From Pseudomonas sp. C2B4 (GTDB lineage: Bacteria > Pseudomonadota > Gammaproteobacteria > Pseudomonadales > Pseudomonadaceae), in NCBI RefSeq assembly GCF_013359695.1, contig NZ_JABFMU010000028.1, positions 1 to 64,000 of the forward strand: a DNA stretch of 64,000 nt, in the 5' to 3' direction. A program made the position numbers and the translations under genes. The notes under the pieces were generated by a model. That model had not been told where the DNA came from. It saw only the letters and a program-made list of their open reading frames with translations, and did no database searches. Shown here piece by piece: positions 16,297-24,676 of the stretch; position 1 is the first letter of the stretch, and each line of letters starts with the position of its first letter.

Positions 16297-17142
16297 TCAC
16301 TGCACCGTGCTGCTCAAGCCATACAAATGGGGCCGTCGATCCCGATGCAGGTCATTGCGCTCACTGATGCGCTTGTTGCGTGCCTCCGCGAGATTCAGGG
16401 TGGCCAGCAGCATCTGCTCGCCGCCCTGCTCCGCCGGCCCGGCCAACGGATAGCCATCGGCATCGACGATCACCGAGCCCTGGACCCAACTCACTCCGCG
16501 CTCGTGGCCATAGCGGTCACAGGCCGCAATGAACAGGCGGTTGACCGAAGCGTTGGCCTGCACCCGCAACACTTCCGCCGGACGTTCGGTTTGCGGTCGC
16601 GGACCGTCGGGCCAGTTGACCGGCGCGCAGAGCAGGTCAGCGCCGGCCAGCGCCGGAAGACGCACCCATTCGGGGAACTCCAGGTCGTAGCAGATCAGCA
16701 TGCCGATTCGCCCATGAGCCGTTTCGACCACTGGCGGCGCGGCATCCCCGGCGCTGAAGATCTCCTTCTCGGCGTCCCACAGGTGCGCCTTGCGGTACAC
16801 CGCCCGCACGCCCTGGGCATCGATCAGCGCCGCGCTGTTGGCCAGTTGATCGTCGGCCAGGCGCTCGCAAAAGCCGCCGACGATGATCAGGTTCAGTTCC
16901 CGGGCCAGGGATTGCCAGAGGCGCAGGGTCGGGCCGTCAACGGTTTCCGACAAGGCCAGGGCTTCGTCGCGTCCGCTGAACAGGTAGCCACTCTGCACCA
17001 GTTCCGGCAGCACCACGACCTGGGCACCCTGCAGCGCCGCCGAGCGGATGGCGCGCTCGGTCAGGCTGCGGTTGTAAGCGAGGTCGCCGATTTTCGGTGC
17101 CAGTTGGCAGCAGGCGACCACGGTGTTCTTTGCAATATTCAA
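16297..17142 (-). CDS. Nitrilase-superfamily carbon-nitrogen hydrolase (set C)
   Basis: 281 aa. Glu-Lys-Cys triad: Glu47 in LPELVQSGY, Lys118 in YRKAHLW, Cys151 in ICYDLEFPE. The cysteine context and length suit an amidase or N-carbamoyl amidohydrolase rather than a true nitrilase. Its ATG overlaps the stop of the NCS1 permease gene (ATGA, 17139-17142), so transporter and enzyme are translationally coupled: the permease presumably imports the amide or carbamoyl compound this enzyme hydrolyses to ammonia. Cytoplasmic, no signal. Exact substrate unknown. Confidence 0.85.
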   Translation of the reverse strand: MNIAKNTVVACCQLAPKIGDLAYNRSLTERAIRSAALQGAQVVVLPELVQSGYLFSGRDEALALSETVDGPTLRLWQSLARELNLIIVGGFCERLADDQLANSAALIDAQGVRAVYRKAHLWDAEKEIFSAGDAAPPVVETAHGRIGMLICYDLEFPEWVRLPALAGADLLCAPVNWPDGPRPQTERPAEVLRVQANASVNRLFIAACDRYGHERGVSWVQGSVIVDADGYPLAGPAEQGGEQMLLATLNLAEARNKRISERNDLHRDRRPHLYGLSSTVQ

Positions 17143-18638
17143 CGCCCAACCTCCGCGGATTGATGGGTCATGGCGACGATGTCGTGCTCGGTAATCGCGT
17201 CGATGACCCGGCGCTCGGCGGCCAGATCCAGCGAACGGCTGAGGATGTAATAGGTCAGGCCCGATACTACCAACCCCACCAGCCAGGCGATGTCGACGCC
17301 TTCAAGCAGGCGCGCCAGCGGGCCGACGAACACTTCCTTGCCGGCCGCGGCATCGTAGATGTAGAAGAACGGCACCATGGCGGCAAAGCCGATCAGGTAG
17401 GCAACGATGCCGCGAAATTGCCAGGCGCCGTAGATGCCCTTCGGCGTGAAGAAATGCGGGATCGCATAACGGCCTTTACGCACGAAGAAGTAGTCCACCA
17501 GATTGACTGCGGTCCAGGGCACGAGGAAGTACAGCAGCAACACCAGGAAGGTGTTCAACAGGGCAATGCCGTCACCCTTGATCGACAGCACGCAGGTCAA
17601 CAGGATAAGACTGATCACGCTGATCGACAGCACCCGGGCGCGGGGTGTCGGGGTGATTTTTTTGATCGAGTCGACACCGGTCAGCAAGGTCAGCATGGCG
17701 CTGTAAGTGTTGAGCGCGATGATCGGCAGGAAGCCTGCCACCGACACCACCACGAGCAAATTGCCCAGCCCCGGAATCATCGAAGAGCCGACCTGATTCA
17801 ACGCCACCAACGCATCCGCCGCTTTCAGCTCCTGGGCCAGCCAGGCGCCAAGGCCGATCATCCAGCTGCCGGACAACGAGGCGCCGATGAACACCGCCGC
17901 GATCAGTTTCGGCCGGCTGGTGTTTTTCGGCAGGTAGCGGGAATAATCCGAAACGTAAGGCGCATAGGAAATGTTGTAGCTGGCGCCGATGGCGAACAGC
18001 GTGGCAAAGGCAATCCAGTTGAAGCCCAGGTCTGTTGCCGGGGTGACGCCTTCGGTTCCGGCGCCGAACATCAGGGCAATGGTGACCAGCGCATACAACG
18101 GCAAGGTCGCCAGCAACGCCCATTTGAAGGCCTTGTGCATCAGATCATGACCGTAGATCGACAACAGCGCGCCGATCAACACCACGATCACGGCGACGAT
18201 GGTCGGGTCGACGCCGAACACATGTTCGAGGCCGTTCATGATCAGCGAGATGTTCACCACGTTGAAGCCGACGAACACAAACATGGTCGCCATCAACGCC
18301 AGGATCACGCCGCGATAACCGAACTGGGCGCGGGACTGGATCATTTGCGGCAAGCCCATCTCCGGACCTTGCGAACCGTGGAACGCCATGAAGATGGTGC
18401 CGAACATGATGCCCAGCGCGCCGGCCAGCATGGTCCACAGTGCCGACAGTCCCAGGCTCGGCCCGACGAAACCGATGGAGATGGTGAAAAAATGGAAGTT
18501 GCCGAGAAACCAGAACGGGCCCTGGCTACTGAGTTTGGCGTGGCGTTCGTTTTCCGGAATGTAGTCGATCGAGTGGCCTTCGATGGCCAACCCGCTGCCA
18601 GCCTCGGCGGCGTGCGCAGAAAGTGGGGACCCTGACAT
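17139..18638 (-). CDS. NCS1-family permease (set C)
   Basis: 499 aa, about 12 hydrophobic segments. Shares long stretches with the permease at 2078-3646: SSQGPFWFLGNF, FMAFHGSQGP, MIQSRAQFGYRGVIL, APYVSDYSRYLPKNTS, VRKGRYAIPHFF. An AGGAACC sequence lies 7-8 nt before the ATG. First gene of a two-gene operon with the overlapping nitrilase-type enzyme, divergent from a LysR gene. The high similarity to the set A permease suggests duplication of a permease-LysR unit with different enzymes attached. Substrate not determinable. Confidence 0.88.
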   Translation of the reverse strand: MSGSPLSAHAAEAGSGLAIEGHSIDYIPENERHAKLSSQGPFWFLGNFHFFTISIGFVGPSLGLSALWTMLAGALGIMFGTIFMAFHGSQGPEMGLPQMIQSRAQFGYRGVILALMATMFVFVGFNVVNISLIMNGLEHVFGVDPTIVAVIVVLIGALLSIYGHDLMHKAFKWALLATLPLYALVTIALMFGAGTEGVTPATDLGFNWIAFATLFAIGASYNISYAPYVSDYSRYLPKNTSRPKLIAAVFIGASLSGSWMIGLGAWLAQELKAADALVALNQVGSSMIPGLGNLLVVVSVAGFLPIIALNTYSAMLTLLTGVDSIKKITPTPRARVLSISVISLILLTCVLSIKGDGIALLNTFLVLLLYFLVPWTAVNLVDYFFVRKGRYAIPHFFTPKGIYGAWQFRGIVAYLIGFAAMVPFFYIYDAAAGKEVFVGPLARLLEGVDIAWLVGLVVSGLTYYILSRSLDLAAERRVIDAITEHDIVAMTHQSAEVGR

Positions 18639-18796
18639 ACGATGGTTCCTATGCAGTTGATTGTTTTTGTTGTGGGTACAGAGGCCGGTTCAGCATCCAG
18701 ATCCGGTGAAACGCCAGAAAAAGCTGACGATGCCCCTGGTTTCCCTGCAATGTATGGCGTTGGTCATGGCGGTAAAATATCGTACATGCACTGTTC

Positions 18797-18816
18797 ACAT
18801 AGATCCGCTTCTATGT
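18797..18816. promoter_or_regulatory. Inverted repeat, probable LysR operator (set C)
   Basis: ACATAGA-TCCGCT-TCTATGT: perfect 7-bp arms with a 6-nt spacer, 21 nt before the LysR ATG, in the 199-nt region shared with the divergent permease operon. Size and position suit an autoregulatory LysR site; its sequence differs from the one at 6487-6501, so the two regulators need not cross-talk. Confidence 0.5.
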
Positions 18817-18837
18817 AATCGACTGTCGGGAGCCCCC

Positions 18838-19740
18838 ATGCTGGGAACTGTAACGGAGCTGGATCTGCGCTTGATCCGGGTATTTCTCACGGTCGTCGAA
18901 GCCGGCGGGATATCGGCGGCACAAACCGCGCTCAACACCACGCAGCCGACCATCAGCGCGCAACTGGCGACCCTGGAGGCACGGGTGGGGTTTCGCCTGT
19001 GCGAACGCGGGCGCGGCGGTTTTTCGGTGACGCCCAAGGGTGGACAGTTCGTCGAGGCCGCGCGGCGGTTGCTGGCGGCGGCCGAGGGTTTTCGCGTTGA
19101 GGTCCAGCACATCAATCGCAAGGTCTCGGGCAACATCAACATCGGCCTGCTGGGGCAGATCGACCCGGTGGCGAACAAGAAAATCGGTTTGGCCATTGCA
19201 CGCCTGCGGGCCCGGCACGAGGGTCTGTACTTCCACTTCACCGAGCTGTCGTCATCGCTGCTGGAAGAAAAGATCATCAACGGCCACATCGATTTGGCCA
19301 TCGGTTACTTCTGGCACCGCTTGCCGAATATCGATTATTTCCCGCTGTTCCAGGAAACCCAGATTGCCTACTGCGCGCCGTCACACCCGCTGTTCGGGCA
19401 AGTGGGGGCGCTGACCCGCGAGGATGTGAGCCATTACGACTGGGTCTGGCCGAGCCACCCCTTGCCGGAGATGCCAGCGCCCACCTCGATCGAACGCCTG
19501 ACGGTGCTCACCGACAGCATGGATGGCGCCGCCCTGCTGATCCTGTCCGGCCAACACCTGGGTTTTCTGCCGCAGCATTATGCGGCCCGGCATGAACAGC
19601 TCGGGCAGTTGCATCCGCTCAATCCCGAGTTGCTGCGCTATGAGGTGGGGTTCCATGCGGCGGTAAGGCATTCGGCGCGGCAGCGGGATTTGGTGAGTGC
19701 GTTTTTGAACGAGCTGATCGATATCTTCGGTTCGCCCTGA
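18838..19740 (+). CDS. LysR-type regulator of set C
   Basis: 300 aa. N-terminal winged helix (DLRLIRVFLTVVEAGGISAA, PTISAQLATLE) plus an effector-binding domain. The start MLGTVTEL was chosen because CGGGAG lies about 6 nt upstream and it aligns with the other LysR start; an open frame extending back to 18661 lacks support and would cover the promoter. It is a paralogue of the regulator at 6526-7431. Divergent from the permease/nitrilase operon and presumably its regulator. Confidence 0.87.
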   Translation: MLGTVTELDLRLIRVFLTVVEAGGISAAQTALNTTQPTISAQLATLEARVGFRLCERGRGGFSVTPKGGQFVEAARRLLAAAEGFRVEVQHINRKVSGNINIGLLGQIDPVANKKIGLAIARLRARHEGLYFHFTELSSSLLEEKIINGHIDLAIGYFWHRLPNIDYFPLFQETQIAYCAPSHPLFGQVGALTREDVSHYDWVWPSHPLPEMPAPTSIERLTVLTDSMDGAALLILSGQHLGFLPQHYAARHEQLGQLHPLNPELLRYEVGFHAAVRHSARQRDLVSAFLNELIDIFGSP

Positions 19741-19753
19741 ACCACACAACTCA

Positions 19754-19843
19754 TGTGGGAGCGAGCCTGCTCGCGAAGGGGTCAGTCCATTCAATATCAA
19801 TGTGACTGACCTACCGCTTTCGCGAGCAGGCTCGCTCCCACAG
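19754..19843. repeat. REPIN
   Basis: TGTGGGAGCGAGCCTGCTCG facing CGAGCAGGCTCGCTCCCACA, between the convergent LysR and isochorismatase-type genes. Confidence 0.92.
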
Positions 19844-19857
19844 GTTCGGCGCTAAAT

Positions 19858-20391
19858 TCAGAAGCGGATTTCACTGGCCGGAATCACATCGATCCGGGCT
19901 ACCGAACTGCTCAAATCCGCCCAATCCCTGTTGTGTTCGGCAATGATGTCTTCGGCCGTCGTGTTGCCGTTGTCGACGGTGGAATGTGCGTCGGCGGCCA
20001 GCACCACGTCGTAGCCCAATTGATGCGCCTGGCGCAGGGTTGCATTCACGCAGTAATCGGTTTGCAGGCCACAGATGACCAGGCGTTCGACGTCCTCCAC
20101 CGGCAGCAGTTGTTGCAGGTTGGTCTGATAGAACGAATCGCCGGTGGTCTTGCGTACCCGATGATCCTTGGGCGAGGTTTGCAGCCCTTCGGCCAGTTGC
20201 CAGCCCGGGGCGCCATGTTTGAACAGCTCACCCTCTTCTTCATGCTGGATGAGCACTACCGGCAGACCGGCGCTGCGAGCCCTGGCACTCAAACCATTGA
20301 TGGTGTCGATGACACGCTTGATCTCATGGCACTCGTACTCGCCGGAGCACAGGGCTTGTTGAACGTCGATGATGAGCAGTGCAGTGGTCAT
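19858..20391 (-). CDS. Isochorismatase-family cysteine hydrolase
   Basis: 177 aa. Catalytic triad typical of the nicotinamidase/isochorismatase fold: Asp9 in LLIIDVQ, Lys81 in VRKTTGDSF, Cys114 in CGLQTDYCVNAT. The family hydrolyses amides, carbamates or vinyl ethers; the true substrate cannot be told from sequence. Cytoplasmic, single gene, convergent with the set C LysR gene across a REPIN. Length is normal. Given nearby amide-hydrolysing sets, nitrogen salvage is a reasonable guess, but there is no operon link. Confidence 0.82.
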   Translation of the reverse strand: MTTALLIIDVQQALCSGEYECHEIKRVIDTINGLSARARSAGLPVVLIQHEEEGELFKHGAPGWQLAEGLQTSPKDHRVRKTTGDSFYQTNLQQLLPVEDVERLVICGLQTDYCVNATLRQAHQLGYDVVLAADAHSTVDNGNTTAEDIIAEHNRDWADLSSSVARIDVIPASEIRF

Positions 20392-20459
20392 GGTTCCTTC
20401 CTTGAGAAGTCAGTGGATCAGGGGACGAACATAAGCCCGTCCCCTTTCGAACACAACCG

Positions 20460-21045
20460 TCAGTAGCCCAGTGACAACCCGGTGCCGCGCCGTGGGTCGT
20501 TAGCCCCGTAGAAACGGTTCTTGCCCACCGCCTTGCCTTCCAGCGAAGGCGCCCCGACGAGGATCGCCGCCAGGTGGTTGGCATCCTGGGGACCTGCAAA
20601 TTTATGGCCCCAGCTTTCAAGGATCTTCACCGTGTCGGGACTTGTGGTGAAGTTCTCCAGATTGGTTTCCTCCGGCAGCCATTGCTGGTGGAAACGTGGC
20701 GCATCGACCGCTTCCTGGATGTTCAGGCCGTAGTCGATCACGTTGAGCATGGTCTGCAAGGTGGCAGTGATGATGCGGCTGCCGCCCGGCGTACCGACCA
20801 CCATCACCACTTTGCCGTCCTTGGTGACGATGGTCGGGCTCATGGACGACAGCGGGGCCTTGCCGGGGGCAATGGCGTTGGCCTCGCCCTGCACCAGGCC
20901 GTACATGTTCGGTACGCCGATTTTCGAGGTGAAGTCGTCCATTTCGTCGTTGAGGATGCCCCCCGGTCTTGCTCGCCATTACCCCTGCACCGACCCCGTC
21001 GTTGAGGGTGTAGGTCACCGACACCGCGTTGCCCCACTTGTCAGA
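20460..21045 (-). pseudogene. Remnant of gamma-glutamyltransferase (3' end only, frameshifted)
   Basis: Only the last about 190 codons remain. Homology begins with DKWGNAVSVTYTLND, immediately after where the catalytic Thr of the TTHxSVVD motif should be; reading upstream in that frame meets a stop about six codons earlier. A second break lies in a run of six G at about 20957-20962: removing one G joins MASKTGG to ILNDEMDDFTSK and restores the GGT C-terminus (SSMSPTIV, GTPGGSRIITATLQ, ending GLSLGY). With no large subunit, no nucleophile and a frameshift, it cannot encode an active enzyme. The break point abuts the ogt promoter region, suggesting a deletion. Confidence 0.85.
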
Positions 21046-21152
21046 GGGAACGCTTCAAGAGCAGTACGAAGTATGGTCAAGATTGCGTATTGCGCCTCCC
21101 CGGCGAGGCAGTATCCTTAACGCTTGTTCAACAATTCGGCGGGGCCCTCGGC

Positions 21153-21671
21153 ATGACCTATACGTACATCACCCTGGCCTCCCCGGTCGGCGAGTTGAAA
21201 CTGGTGGCGAACGGCACGCGACTGACCGCCATCCTCTGGGAAAACGACAAACCCGGCCGGGTGCGCCTGGGCCCGATGAGCGAAGCGCCAGACAACCCGA
21301 TCCTGTTGCGCGCTGCCGAACAACTGCGCGAATACTTCGCCGGCACGCGCCAGCGTTTCGAACTGGAGCTGGATTTTGCCGGCACGGAATTCCAGAAGAA
21401 GGTCTGGGCCGCATTGCTGACGATTCCGTTCGGCGAGACGCGCAGCTACAGCCAGATCGCCGAACAGATCGGCACCCCCAGTGCGGTGCGGGCGGTGGGG
21501 GCGGCAAATGGCAGGAATCCGATCTCGATCATTGCGCCCTGTCATCGGGTGATTGGTGCTTCGGGCAAGCTGACGGGGTTTGCCGGGGGGCTGGAGGCGA
21601 AGGAGTTGCTGCTGACATTGGAGGGGAGCGAGTGGTCAGGCTCGAACAAGACGGGAGACTTGTGGGACTGA
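21153..21671 (+). CDS. ogt: Methylated-DNA--[protein]-cysteine S-methyltransferase
   Basis: 172 aa. A suicide DNA-repair protein that takes the methyl group from O6-methylguanine onto Cys130 in PCHRV. The Arg-finger helix region (SAVRAVGAANGRNPISI) and GETRSYSQIA are intact. The start MTYTYIT was preferred over one 21 codons upstream because it begins right at the family N-terminus (MTYTYITLASPVGELKL) and the longer version would run into the truncation point of the ggt remnant. The last residues, GSEWSGSNKTGDLWD, look like a non-conserved tail. Stands alone. Confidence 0.88.
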   Translation: MTYTYITLASPVGELKLVANGTRLTAILWENDKPGRVRLGPMSEAPDNPILLRAAEQLREYFAGTRQRFELELDFAGTEFQKKVWAALLTIPFGETRSYSQIAEQIGTPSAVRAVGAANGRNPISIIAPCHRVIGASGKLTGFAGGLEAKELLLTLEGSEWSGSNKTGDLWD

Positions 21672-21693
21672 ACCTGCCACTCGGCAAACCAGG

Positions 21694-22257
21694 TCACGGA
21701 AATGTGGGTTCTCCCTCTATGACGACGAACGCCTTGGGAATTTTCTTGCCGTTCTTTGTCGGAAAACCGCTATTCAAAAAGCTCTTCATGTCTTCGATAA
21801 CGGCGATGACGCGTCGGCGGCTATGAGCAAAACCGATCATTTCCTCCGCATCGGGTAAAGAGGTGCAAAGATTGATGCAGCCGATAGAGGCAAGAAAACC
21901 GATACCCGGATGAATCAGAATTTCCTCGCGAGGGTCTGTTTCCTTCAGTTCAATTCCCGGCTTGGGCCTGGCGCTGGAGCTTTCGGATTCTTTATAGCCG
22001 AACGTCACATATTTCGCGCCGTCCTGAGTTGCCAAGGGATACCGTCCGGCCTCCACTCTTCGATTGTTTCCGGGCTGTGAGTTATCGCCAGGACCACGGG
22101 TTTCGGCAACCATCCCCGAAAGATCAAGTCCTGTCTGTTTTTGCCCGTCGTGGAAAACCTGATAGGTGCCCACTGTTCTGCGCTTGCCATCGCTGGATCG
22201 ACGCTGCTCGGACTGCCTGACGATGTGCATCTCCCAACCTGTTCCTGTAATAGGCAT
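21694..22257 (-). CDS. DUF5675-like protein with an IHPG...SIGCINL motif
   Basis: 187 aa, no signal peptide. The C-terminal half contains EILIHPGIGFLASIGCINLC (about residues 112-131), a His-Pro-Gly and Ser-x-Gly-Cys arrangement resembling the catalytic motif of YkuD-type peptidoglycan transpeptidases and the DUF5675 family. The N-terminal part (RRVEAGRYPLATQDG) matches the usual N-terminal logic of such proteins. AGGAGGG lies about 7 nt before the ATG. The gene is more AT-rich than its neighbours and the following 190 nt look non-coding, so recent acquisition is possible. DUF5675 proteins are often associated with phages or type VI effectors; no such genes are seen nearby. Function unknown. 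Confidence 0.6.
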   Translation of the reverse strand: MPITGTGWEMHIVRQSEQRRSSDGKRRTVGTYQVFHDGQKQTGLDLSGMVAETRGPGDNSQPGNNRRVEAGRYPLATQDGAKYVTFGYKESESSSARPKPGIELKETDPREEILIHPGIGFLASIGCINLCTSLPDAEEMIGFAHSRRRVIAVIEDMKSFLNSGFPTKNGKKIPKAFVVIEGEPTFP

Positions 22258-22447
22258 GTCATTACCCTCCTGTCATGGACCCTTTAATCTGAAAACCGGG
22301 TGACTGAGGTGGCAGACAGGTGACAGCACTACAGGTGTTAAACCATTCACTTTCAATGAACCGAATAGTTCATTCTTGCCACGCATAAGGCATAGCAATG
22401 AATATCGGTATCTTCCACTCATTGGCGACGACTGGAGCGGGTGCCCG

Positions 22448-23041
22448 TCACGCCGCAGCGAAAATCCCTTTCATGGCGGCAAACTGCAACAGCATGATCG
22501 TCTTTGCGTCACAGATTTCTCCGCGTTCAAACGCTTCCAGCGCTTTTTCGAACGGCCATTCCAACACTTCCAGTTCCTCGGTTTCCTCTTCCAGCCCGCC
22601 GCCCTCACTGACCTTCGATGCGGCATCGTATTCAGCGATGAAGAAGTGCAGTTTTTCGGTGACCGAACCCGGGCTCATGTAAGCCTCGAACACTTTCTGG
22701 ACATGGTGCACGCGGTAACCGGTTTCCTCCTCCGCTTCAGCGCGGATGCGCTCTTCAGGCGCGGCACCTTCGAGCAGCCCCGCCGCCACTTCGATCAGCA
22801 AGCCGTCGTGGCCGTTGACGAACACCGGCAGGCGGAATTGCCGGGTCAGCACCACGGTTTTCCTTTCGCGGTTGTACAGGAGAATCGCCGCGCCGTTGCC
22901 TCGGTCGTAGACCTCCCGGGTCTGACGCTGCCAGTGGCCATTATTGCGCTGGTAATCGAAGGTGATTTTTTTCAGCAGGTACCAGTCGTGGGACAACACC
23001 TGGGATTCGAGGATGTTGACCCGCTCGGCTGTGTTGGACAT
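22448..23041 (-). CDS. nudK: NudK-like NUDIX hydrolase
   Basis: 197 aa. NUDIX box at about residues 88-110 (GLLEGAAPEERIRAEAEEET), with Ala where many NUDIX proteins have Arg but the Glu residues for Mg intact. Length, the N-terminus LSHDWYLLKKITFDYQR and SPGSVTEKLHFFIAEY match GDP-mannose pyrophosphatase NudK. Hydrolyses GDP-mannose or related nucleotide sugars in the cytoplasm. Single gene, reads away from the hemerythrin gene's end. Confidence 0.82.
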   Translation of the reverse strand: MSNTAERVNILESQVLSHDWYLLKKITFDYQRNNGHWQRQTREVYDRGNGAAILLYNRERKTVVLTRQFRLPVFVNGHDGLLIEVAAGLLEGAAPEERIRAEAEEETGYRVHHVQKVFEAYMSPGSVTEKLHFFIAEYDAASKVSEGGGLEEETEELEVLEWPFEKALEAFERGEICDAKTIMLLQFAAMKGIFAAA

Positions 23042-23105
23042 GAAAACGCATCCTGTTTTTTCAGTGGATCTACATGTTAGGTGAAAACGCCCGGCGCTTG
23101 CCTCC

Positions 23106-23543
23106 TCAAGCGAGCTGCGCCTTGTATTCCTTCACATACTGATTCGCCAGCGTCTCTTTCTGCCTGTCGTCGAGCAACTTGCCGGCCATCTGGAAGAACT
23201 TCTGCTCTTCCTCCTCGAGGTGGTGGTGAACCTTCTCGGACAGTTTCCTGGCCGTCACCAGCCAGGCCGGGCTGGACATCTCGGTCTCGTCCAGCGCCTC
23301 CATCATTTCATCCATTTCGTGATGCTCGGCGATGGCATGGCGGCTGAGGTCGACGCCGTTGTCGAACGCCATCAACGGGATGTAGAAATGCCGTTCTTCG
23401 GCGGTGGCATGGGCCTGGAGTTCGGACTTGAGCTGCTTATAGGCCTCGACGCGCTCAGGGGTGTCACCGCTGGTCTTGATCAGTGCTTTGGCATAGGTAC
23501 GTTGGCGTTCGTGGCTTTCGCGCAAGGCTTCAAAAATGTTCAC
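23106..23543 (-). CDS. Hemerythrin HHE-domain protein
   Basis: 145 aa, all-helical by eye. Iron-ligand pattern: His in ALRESHER (N-terminus), HATAEERHFY, AEHHEMDEMM and HHHLEEEEQKFF. Such proteins bind O2, NO or iron and are linked to stress tolerance. The start is GTG at 23543 (VNIFEAL...), preceded by GAGGA; upstream in-frame ATGs would add about 30 residues with no family match. Monocistronic. Confidence 0.83.
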   Translation of the reverse strand: MNIFEALRESHERQRTYAKALIKTSGDTPERVEAYKQLKSELQAHATAEERHFYIPLMAFDNGVDLSRHAIAEHHEMDEMMEALDETEMSSPAWLVTARKLSEKVHHHLEEEEQKFFQMAGKLLDDRQKETLANQYVKEYKAQLA

Positions 23544-23688
23544 GGAGTGTCCTCGGGGCAGCGTTCTGGAGTGACGCTTCTTGAGGCTAGACATCTGTGC
23601 GCAGGCGACGGTTCCACTTCTGCCCAGGGGATGGATCAATCGCCATGACCACGATAGGCTGCCGTCTCACCGCCATAAGGACATCGCC

Positions 23689-24114
23689 ATGACCCTGAGA
23701 ATCGAGTTCTCGCCAACACCCACGGAAGAAGAGCGCCAGGCCATCCTGCTGCCGCTACGCGCGTACAACGCGTCGAAGGCGGACGGCGCCATACCCGAGC
23801 ACCTTGCCTTGCTGATACGCGACGATAACGGCGAGATCCTCGGCGGTCTCTACGCCCGATTGTTTTATCAGTGGCTGTTCATCGACCTGCTGTCGGTACC
23901 GGAACAGGCACGGGGACAAGGCATGGGCACGAAGCTGATGCAGATGGCCGAAGACCTGGCGCGGGAGAGGAAATGCATCGGGTTGTGGCTCGATACGTTT
24001 GAGTTCCAGGCACCGGAGTTCTACCGGAAATGCGGTTATAGCGAGATCGGGCACATCGCCGATTACCCGCCGGGTTTCAAGCACTTCTTTTTTCAGAAGC
24101 GGCTGAATTATTAA
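23689..24114 (+). CDS. GNAT-family N-acetyltransferase
   Basis: 141 aa. Acetyl-CoA loop QARGQGMGTKLM (about 77-88), followed by LDTFEFQAPEFYRKCGYSEI, the usual GNAT C-terminal half. The start was chosen at the ATG with AAGGA 8 nt upstream; the frame extends further back without a plausible start. Substrate unknown, small-molecule type by sequence. Confidence 0.82.
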   Translation: MTLRIEFSPTPTEEERQAILLPLRAYNASKADGAIPEHLALLIRDDNGEILGGLYARLFYQWLFIDLLSVPEQARGQGMGTKLMQMAEDLARERKCIGLWLDTFEFQAPEFYRKCGYSEIGHIADYPPGFKHFFFQKRLNY

Positions 24115-24122
24115 TCAAAACA

Positions 24123-24214
24123 CTGTGGGAGCGGGCTTGCCCGCGAAGGCGGACTATCAGCCAACATTGATGTCGACTGAACCGACGCATTCGCGAGCAG
24201 GCTCGCTCCCACAG
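24123..24214. repeat. REPIN
   Basis: CTGTGGGAGCGGGCTTGCCC facing GAGCAGGCTCGCTCCCACAG; the left arm carries GCGGGCTTGCCCGC in place of GCGAGCCTGCTCGC, so it keeps its own palindrome. Between convergent genes. Confidence 0.9.
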
Positions 24215-24234
24215 GGGTAGCTCAAGCCTTTAGA

Positions 24235-24585
24235 TCACAGGCACGTCGCCAACGCCGCCAACCGGCGCTTGGCGACAAAGTCGTCCTGTTGCGCGTAGTA
24301 GCTCAGCACGGTGCCCGACGCATCGGTGGTCACGTCCACGAAAGACTCCGCCGAACGCGTGTACACGGTCGTGCCGCCCTTCTCGCCAGGTTGCAGATAG
24401 CCACTGGCATCGACACCGAACACCGCTTCGTCCTGCCAGGAAAACTGCACGCACTGGGCCACGACTTTTTCCGGCTTGTCCGAGTTGAGGGTCTTGTACG
24501 GGGGTTTGCTGCGGGCGTCGCTCATCACCGAGCCCGCGCAACCGGCCAGCATTGTCACGGCCAGCGCCACCATCAGAATTCGCAT
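24235..24585 (-). CDS. Small lipoprotein of unknown function
   Basis: 116 aa. Lipobox LAGC gives Cys16 as the lipidated residue, and the Ala-Gly-Ser after it does not suggest inner-membrane retention. The mature part has one Cys in VAQCVQFSW and a C-terminal TCL, which could form a disulfide. No domain recognised. Divergent from the 24677-25006 gene with 91 nt between. Confidence 0.7.
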   Translation of the reverse strand: MRILMVALAVTMLAGCAGSVMSDARSKPPYKTLNSDKPEKVVAQCVQFSWQDEAVFGVDASGYLQPGEKGGTTVYTRSAESFVDVTTDASGTVLSYYAQQDDFVAKRRLAALATCL

Positions 24586-24676
24586 TGCAATCGCTCATCA
24601 GGAAAAAGCGGACTGTATCACTGTGGCAGCGCGTATCGTTCTGCTTTACTGCAATACATCCAGCGAAGGAGCGACC

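Noticed and set aside
21694..22447. Prophage remnant around the DUF5675-like gene
   Set aside because: No integrase, attachment repeats, tail or lysis genes on either side.
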